Source of the DNA: a bacterium
GTDB taxonomy: Bacteria > Bdellovibrionota_B > Oligoflexia > Silvanigrellales > Silvanigrellaceae
Assembly: GCA_009918675.1 (NCBI GenBank)
Contig: RGDM01000001.1
Coordinates: forward strand, 1-64,000
Direction of reading: 5' to 3'
DNA length: 64,000 nt
The position numbers were made by a program, and so were the translations under genes. Shown here one piece after another: positions 58,687 to 64,000 of the stretch. The notes beneath the pieces were generated by a model, which saw only the letters and a program-made list of their open reading frames with translations, ran no database searches and was not told the DNA's origin. Each line of letters starts with the position of its first letter. The stretch's first letter is position 1.

Positions 58687-61575
58687 ATGACTCAGGCTGG
58701 GAGCAAAGCGAAAAGAAAAAAGAGCTCGCGGCGGCTCAGGTCTTGGATGCAATCGGACCTGAGCTGGGTCTCTCCTTTGGCGCATCACGTCTTTGAGCAT
58801 GCCCCTCTCTTTGCGCGCACTCTATCCTCACTCCTCGTGTCACTCGCGAAAAATCCAAAGGTTCATCTGCATCCAGTTGCTCGGATTCGAAATCACCAAC
58901 TTGCATCTTCACTTATTTCCATTCTCGGGGGCGAAAATCTTGTCGATGACCTGGAGCGCTCATTACATCTCCTGAGCGAACATTTTTCAGCCAATGAACC
59001 TGCATTTTTAGAATCAGAGGAGTTTGTCAAAAACACTCTGGAACCTGCAATACGCACACTTTCTCTTTTAATCGAAAAACATCCGCGCCTGATTCATTTG
59101 CTCTTCAATATTGAGCTCCTGCAAGATGAATTCGGGAGCGCCGGAAAAAAACTCGCAGACATTCTCAAATTTTTGCCGATTATTTCTCACCGGGCTGCTG
59201 CACTTTTCCCTGAAATTCGCGAACAGTGCTACGACGCTTTATTTCGTCTCACCAGTCACGATCGCGAAGAACTTGGAAAGTTTGCTGACCAATTGATGAG
59301 AAACCTGTTTCACGAATTTGCACTGCCACGACTGGCAAGACTCTTGGAACAAGATCCACGCGGCAAGGTGATCTTACCCTTTCTAGAAGACGTGCTTGAG
59401 CTCATACCTGCCGAAGCAAGCCTGAATGCAATGGTGGCGACTGTGTGCACACCTCGCGAACAGCTGACTCCAAGTAAATTGCTATCGATTGCGATTCAGG
59501 AGCTGGGCGGGCTTTACTTAAAGACAGCACAAGTTCTTGCAGAAATGTGTCCACCGAATTTAGCGCGCGAATTACGAAGCAGCCAAGATGCCGCTGGTGG
59601 TGTCTTTCCGAGTGTAGAAAAATCTTTTGCTCACTTGATGACTGTGCTTCAACAACCAGAAATTAATGATCAGTGGAGCGAATATCTAAAGATCCCTAAA
59701 GCGCCTGTCCCTCATTTTGCCGCGGCAAGCGTTGGCGCAATTTATGAACTCGAACTGAACGAGCGCGGGCAAAACAGGTGGGGGGTTAGAACACTGCTGG
59801 TCAAAATTCAGAGACCCGGCCTTCAGGAGCTGCTTGAGATTCAAGCAGCTCATCTATCTCATATAGCTCGAAAAATTCAGGAAAAACTCGCTGAGGACTA
59901 TTCCCTGAATGAAAATTTGCGACAAGAATTAAGAGGAATGTGTGACGCACTTTTGCGCGGAATCACGCACTACTTCAGACAATGCTCCGCAGAGTTGGAT
60001 TTTCGCAGAGAGCAAGAGAACGCTGACATTGTCAGAGAAGCAATCGCAGGCAACGCTCGAATTGTTGTTCCGCGATATTTTCAAACCAGCCCCAAATATT
60101 TATTCATGGAACGCATGCCTGGAGGAAAAATCACTCGCAGCGTGCAAACAAAGTATCTGGAAAGAAGAGAGATCGCCGACCGATTAATTAGCACATATCT
60201 TGCATTGCTTTTCAAAAGAGGAATTGTCTGGGCCGATCCTCATCCAGGAAATATCCTCCTTGATGATCATTCACTGACTCTTTCAATGATCGATCTCAAC
60301 CCTTGTTTTATTTGGGAGGAAAAGACCAGAGAACAATTCAAGACGATGCTCTACAGACTTCTCCTAAGGGACGTTGGTGGCGTTCTGGAAACTCTCTATG
60401 AACTTGTTTCTAATCCAAACGAGCTCAACAGTAACAAGCTGTTTGATGAAATGAATGAGCTCATGAAAGCTGAAGAATACAACCACAGCACAACTCATTT
60501 CATGACCGATTTTATTCGAGTTTTAGCCGAGAATTCAATTGATTTGCGAATTGAAGTGCAAGCGGCATTGCGAGGGCTCACGCAACTTTCCATCACTGCA
60601 ACATCTATTTCCGCGCGCAACTCTTTTGCGCTAGAACTTCGAAAATATTTTGGTTTGCGCGACATCCTAAACACGGTTTTTGATGTGGGATTGCTCAGAG
60701 TCTTTCGAGTTTCAACCGCAATACTCTTTCAACACATTCAACGTTCTCCTGAAACGGAAATTGGCCCCACCTTGGACGAACGGGATCTCCGCACGCTCTC
60801 GTCGCGCCTACTGGAATTGCGCAAAGCAGGAGTTTGTGAAATTCGCTTTCGGCGTATTTCGCCAGAAGAACATCCAAATCTCAGACAGTCCGCTGATGGG
60901 GTTTCGCTAATAACGTCGTCAGACTTGAAGTTAATGATTCTTGATGGGGTCAGGCCAGCGCGTGTGCGGTATGTAATAGAGCTACCATCCTCACATTGGC
61001 TCAGAGAGCGCCAGGAGTTTGTAAAACTTACAACCCTTGCTCGTAATCTTGCCGTTATCGAATGCCTTGAACAACTGAGAAGAAAGTCATTGGATGATTA
61101 TTGGCGGGCAGTTGAGGCTTGGAGCAAACAGTCGCACCAAAGAACGGTCAACGAACTGAGCTTGATTGGCGAAGTCAAGACAGCTGCCCGCCGCCTTTTT
61201 CAGCTGAGATTTTCTTCACTGTGGGACAACCCTTTGTCTGGGCTGGGTTGGACGTCGCGCTGGATGTGGAGACTCCTTCTCTCGCTCGAATTGCGGCGAG
61301 AATTTGCCGAGCAAAAATTCATCGGCGTGGCTGCCAAAACGAAAGCCCACCTTCCGGTTGCTGCACTTGCTGTTGGGACGGTGCACAGACTTCGCATTTT
61401 GGTTTGGGAGGCACTTCTTTGGCTCACACGCTGGCGTCTGCTCAAGCGCAGGTTCTCTATGAGTCTTCTGCCGATTGGCATTGATGAACTTGAGGCCATT
61501 GTACTTCACAATCTTGGCAGACCTAGCTCAGAATTTCGCAACTCACGACGTAGCCTTCGTGACGCCGCACGTTGA
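58687..61575 (+). CDS. giant ABC1/UbiB-family atypical kinase-like protein
   Basis: A 962-residue protein with an ABC1 (ADCK/UbiB) kinase-like core at about 265-560. GGLYLKTAQVLAEM corresponds to the KxGQ motif (here KTAQ), FAAASVGAIYELEL to the Ala-rich loop, LLVKIQRPG to the ATP-binding Lys, ELDFRREQENAD to the ExD motif, WADPHPGNILLDD to the catalytic loop, and MIDLNPC to DFG (here DLN). UbiB proteins are ATPases needed for ubiquinone synthesis. Family members are usually near 550 residues; about 260 at the N-terminus and 400 at the C-terminus are extra and unrecognised. No UbiB-type C-terminal membrane pair is evident. Convergent 53-bp overlap with the DUF2797 gene. Confidence 0.8.
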   Translation: MTQAGSKAKRKKSSRRLRSWMQSDLSWVSPLAHHVFEHAPLFARTLSSLLVSLAKNPKVHLHPVARIRNHQLASSLISILGGENLVDDLERSLHLLSEHFSANEPAFLESEEFVKNTLEPAIRTLSLLIEKHPRLIHLLFNIELLQDEFGSAGKKLADILKFLPIISHRAAALFPEIREQCYDALFRLTSHDREELGKFADQLMRNLFHEFALPRLARLLEQDPRGKVILPFLEDVLELIPAEASLNAMVATVCTPREQLTPSKLLSIAIQELGGLYLKTAQVLAEMCPPNLARELRSSQDAAGGVFPSVEKSFAHLMTVLQQPEINDQWSEYLKIPKAPVPHFAAASVGAIYELELNERGQNRWGVRTLLVKIQRPGLQELLEIQAAHLSHIARKIQEKLAEDYSLNENLRQELRGMCDALLRGITHYFRQCSAELDFRREQENADIVREAIAGNARIVVPRYFQTSPKYLFMERMPGGKITRSVQTKYLERREIADRLISTYLALLFKRGIVWADPHPGNILLDDHSLTLSMIDLNPCFIWEEKTREQFKTMLYRLLLRDVGGVLETLYELVSNPNELNSNKLFDEMNELMKAEEYNHSTTHFMTDFIRVLAENSIDLRIEVQAALRGLTQLSITATSISARNSFALELRKYFGLRDILNTVFDVGLLRVFRVSTAILFQHIQRSPETEIGPTLDERDLRTLSSRLLELRKAGVCEIRFRRISPEEHPNLRQSADGVSLITSSDLKLMILDGVRPARVRYVIELPSSHWLRERQEFVKLTTLARNLAVIECLEQLRRKSLDDYWRAVEAWSKQSHQRTVNELSLIGEVKTAARRLFQLRFSSLWDNPLSGLGWTSRWMWRLLLSLELRREFAEQKFIGVAAKTKAHLPVAALAVGTVHRLRILVWEALLWLTRWRLLKRRFSMSLLPIGIDELEAIVLHNLGRPSSEFRNSRRSLRDAAR

Positions 61576-62449
61576 AAACACCACAATCCAAAAACAAATA
61601 TTGCCCTTTGATGCCAAACAACGTTGATTCAACGGTCGGTGATTTATCCAAGTTTACTGCAGCAATTTTCTCAGGAACTGCATTCCAAAGTGGATATTCA
61701 ATCTCAGCCAAAACTGCCCCATTCAGAAGAAAGATATCCGCCGCTTTTGGCAAACCTTCGGGCAGCGGCGCGCGCAGCTGAAGTGAAGATTCACCCGACA
61801 GCGCTTTTTCCAAAATCTGCAGGGCGGTGTTTCGAGTTTCGAGAAACTCATGGGCAGAGGGTCGCGAGTTTGCCGCCTTGAGCATTTTCATCCAGTGGCT
61901 CTTGTCTGCAAAGGTCTCAGACAAGCGATGCTCTAGAATCCCTGCCTGATGACGAGAGCCCACCCGCGCCAACAGAATCGCCATGGTAGCACCTTGGTCG
62001 AACCAGCGCGTCGGGACCTGCCCTTTTCTTGTAATGCCGACTTTGAATTTGTCGGTGAAGGCCAGGTAGACGTAGTGCGGCTGATAGCAGAATTCTTCGG
62101 CCCAAGCCGGTTCACGGCAGGTGCCGCGCGTAAAATGGCAACTGACAGGATTCAAGAGACAGCGGTCTGCCTGCGCGGAGTTTTGAAAACAGGGATAACA
62201 GGCTCCATCAAACAACTTCTTGCTAGGCCTGTCGCAAATCGTGCATTTGAAACCGCCGGCATGACTCACTCGAATGCGTGCGCCCGACGAGAGCGTCGCA
62301 TTTGCCATCTCATAGGTTGCTTTGAGCTGAACCGAAGGTTGAGGACTTGAGCCGTTCCCCTCAAGTGCCATGGGCAACGCATCAATTTGCTCAATCGTAT
62401 AGCCCTCTGGTCTTACATTCATTTTAGAAAGTGTCAGATTTCCGACCAA
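61523..62449 (-). CDS. DUF2797 protein
   Basis: A 308-residue cytosolic protein of the DUF2797 family, which shares a GIY-YIG-like core. CTICDRPSKKLFDGACYPC is a zinc-ribbon type cluster, with further Cys in CLLNPVSCHF and REPAWAEEFC. HYVYLAFTDKFKVGITRKGQ and PTRWFDQGA match the GIY-YIG-like segment (GIT for GIY). The function is not known. The start is TTG with GGAGGACCATT before it; no better codon exists. Its 3' end overlaps the UbiB-like gene by 53 bp. Confidence 0.85.
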   Translation of the reverse strand: MVGNLTLSKMNVRPEGYTIEQIDALPMALEGNGSSPQPSVQLKATYEMANATLSSGARIRVSHAGGFKCTICDRPSKKLFDGACYPCFQNSAQADRCLLNPVSCHFTRGTCREPAWAEEFCYQPHYVYLAFTDKFKVGITRKGQVPTRWFDQGATMAILLARVGSRHQAGILEHRLSETFADKSHWMKMLKAANSRPSAHEFLETRNTALQILEKALSGESSLQLRAPLPEGLPKAADIFLLNGAVLAEIEYPLWNAVPEKIAAVNLDKSPTVESTLFGIKGQYLFLDCGVFNVRRHEGYVVSCEILS

Positions 62450-62671
62450 AATGGTCCTCCAAATAAAATTTTAACCTATCAAAAACAGTCACTTAAACTG
62501 AAAACATATCAACTAAAGCCTGACATTGCCTGACTTTCACCCAGAAGCAAAGTTTCCCGTTGCGCTGAACTCGGTAAAGTGTGAGACGAGGCGTCGGTTT
62601 TTCACTCTCTACAGCGTGCTTCATTTTAAGGCAGACACTAAGGTGTGGCTCCTGAGGCATGGAGGAATTCG

Positions 62672-64000
62672 GTGACAGGCATTCACAAAAAACTTCGCAT
62701 CTCGTCGCAGCTAGCGAATCTGTCGTTGGCTCTCGGCTTGTTTGGTGCAGTCGCCTGTCAGTCGAACGGCCACTTTCGCGCGTCACCCCGCCTTTCTCTT
62801 GATGGCTCGCAGTTGAGCATGCTCGAGAATACGGTCATTCGCGGCCCTATTCCTCGTGCAGGAGCTCAGCCATCAAATTCAGTTCGCTCGCTGACAGACA
62901 ACTCGGCCGACTCAAAGCTGCGCAATCAGATTGCTTCGCCTATTCCTCGTCCGCTCGTTTCCTCTGAGCACCTGCAGGGCAAAAATTCGGTCGTTCAGGG
63001 TGATGCTGCATTTGCTCCCGGTCGAACCAATTCTTTCGCAGCAAATCAGAATGGATTCAGCAACTCGAGCGCAGGAATTGATTTGAAGTCGACGATCGCC
63101 CGAGCTGAAGTACAAAAAGACTCTTTCGAAGAAGAAGACGAAGAAAGCACAGCTCTGGTTGATGAAAGCGAAAAGGATGCGGAAAAAGAAGCTCTGGACG
63201 CAGATTCAGCGCGCAGCCCTGAAGAAGTTGCCGAACTCCTCCACAGCAATGGAATTGAAGGCCAATTCGCGCTGTGCGAAGGCAGCATCTACATGGATGA
63301 ATGGCAAAGAATCTTTGACAGCCAGTTCGTTGCCGCCAACAAGCATCGCTTCAAAAAGGCATCGCGCATGCGAAAGGCTTTGGAAGAAGCTCGCTCGGAA
63401 GAGTATACAAAATTGCTCTTTCCAACTTTGTCGAATCTAAATTTTGATTATCCGGTTGTCATAAACGAAGACGTCATCAAGTGGATTCAATACTTTCAGA
63501 CCCGAGGCCGCAAAGCATTCGTGACTTGGCTTCGCCGCGCTGAAGACGTGATTCCCCAAACCATTCCCGTGCTTGAAAAGCATGGGCTTCCGCAAGATCT
63601 TATTTACCTGGCTATGATTGAGTCTGGCTTCAATAATCGCGCGCTGTCTTCTGCGCGAGCTGCAGGCCCCTGGCAATTCATGCGAGCCACAGGGCGAAAC
63701 TTTGGGCTCAAGCTGAACGACTACGTAGATGAACGACGGGACCCTGAAAAATCTACCATCGCAGCAGCGAGATACCTGACCTATCTGTACACTTTATTTG
63801 GTGATTGGCATTTAGCGACGGCTAGTTACAATGCGGGTGAAGGTCGGGTTGCGAAGGGAATGAGAGGACAAGCTGATCAATCGTTCTTTGCTCTTTCAGC
63901 GGCGCGCAGACTCCCAAATGAAACGCGAAATTATGTCCCCAAATTGATTGCAGCGATGATTATTTCGAAGAACCCAGGCCGCTTCGGATTCGAGGTTTCG
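62672..64000 (+). CDS. MltD-like lytic transglycosylase lipoprotein (3' end outside window)
   Basis: The 443 visible residues form an exported lipoprotein: LGLFGAVAC puts the lipidated Cys at 29. A disordered part (30-145) contains two copies of a IPRxx motif (GPIPRAG, SPIPRPL). An acidic segment follows (150-175), then an SLT domain: LIYLAMIESGFNNRA (catalytic Glu317), ARAAGPWQFMRATGRNFGL, and ATASYNAGEGRVAKGM. It cleaves peptidoglycan with 1,6-anhydro ends. LysM repeats may lie beyond the window edge. GTG start with GGAGGAATTCG. The frame is open to the last base. Confidence 0.9.
   Translation, partial: MTGIHKKLRISSQLANLSLALGLFGAVACQSNGHFRASPRLSLDGSQLSMLENTVIRGPIPRAGAQPSNSVRSLTDNSADSKLRNQIASPIPRPLVSSEHLQGKNSVVQGDAAFAPGRTNSFAANQNGFSNSSAGIDLKSTIARAEVQKDSFEEEDEESTALVDESEKDAEKEALDADSARSPEEVAELLHSNGIEGQFALCEGSIYMDEWQRIFDSQFVAANKHRFKKASRMRKALEEARSEEYTKLLFPTLSNLNFDYPVVINEDVIKWIQYFQTRGRKAFVTWLRRAEDVIPQTIPVLEKHGLPQDLIYLAMIESGFNNRALSSARAAGPWQFMRATGRNFGLKLNDYVDERRDPEKSTIAAARYLTYLYTLFGDWHLATASYNAGEGRVAKGMRGQADQSFFALSAARRLPNETRNYVPKLIAAMIISKNPGRFGFEVS

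Overview
The window reads as a chromosomal segment of a flagellated Gram-negative bacterium of roughly 48-50 % GC. It carries flagellin, signal peptidase I, a predicted outer-membrane protein and many lipoproteins with a clear lipobox. The mix of SUF-only Fe-S assembly, three-segment SecE, DUF507 and VWA lipoproteins suggests Bdellovibrionota/Oligoflexia or a neighbouring 'deltaproteobacterial' lineage. That placement is an inference and no marker here settles it. No phage, insertion sequence, integrase, CRISPR array or rRNA was seen; there is one tRNA-Cys.

Layout. 1-2174 (minus): rimM-trmD and a partial hypothetical gene. 2308-7939 (plus): a tightly packed run of MFS permease, rsmI, an elongated aroB-like gene, crotonase, LptM-like lipoprotein and NMO/FabK-type flavoprotein, with four successive ATGA overlaps. 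8099-14515: flagellin behind a possible sigma-28 promoter, then renalase-like, P-loop kinase, Gly-rich secreted protein, O-methyltransferase, pirin and SRAP genes. 14633-21442: an envelope cluster (trypsin-fold lipoprotein lacking its catalytic His, NAD-epimerase-like protein, CXXCH protein, NodB deacetylase, lipoprotein). 21465-25961: purT, SLC13-type permease, tRNA-Cys, double-HD protein, gamma carbonic anhydrase. 26008-35071: outer-membrane-type protein, lipoprotein, DUF507 duplication, dnaE, small cytosolic protein, then lepB, fmt and folK. 35087-38175: VWA lipoprotein with a highly structured leader, and rpmH whose 5' end is replaced by an 18-bp tandem repeat abutting a SpoU methyltransferase gene. 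38172-44235: pgeF, secE-nusG-kynA, a lipoprotein, tuf, a membrane protein. 44348-50348: a GST/PCD fusion with mtnA, a RuBisCO-like protein, mtnB and a half-size TauE, then glgP. 50706-64000: second VWA lipoprotein, Rieske-sufD-B-C-U-S with an Rrf2 regulator, a giant UbiB-like protein, DUF2797, and a partial MltD-like transglycosylase.

Functional links. mtnA, the RuBisCO-like protein and mtnB are consecutive steps of methionine salvage. sufS-U-C-B-D, the Rieske protein and the Rrf2 regulator form one Fe-S assembly unit with a candidate operator (GTACAA-N7-TTGTAC). The most unusual items are the rpmH repeat junction, the hairpin-rich leader of the first VWA gene, a pair of interleaved opposite-strand terminators, and several leader hairpins touching the ribosome binding site of envelope genes.
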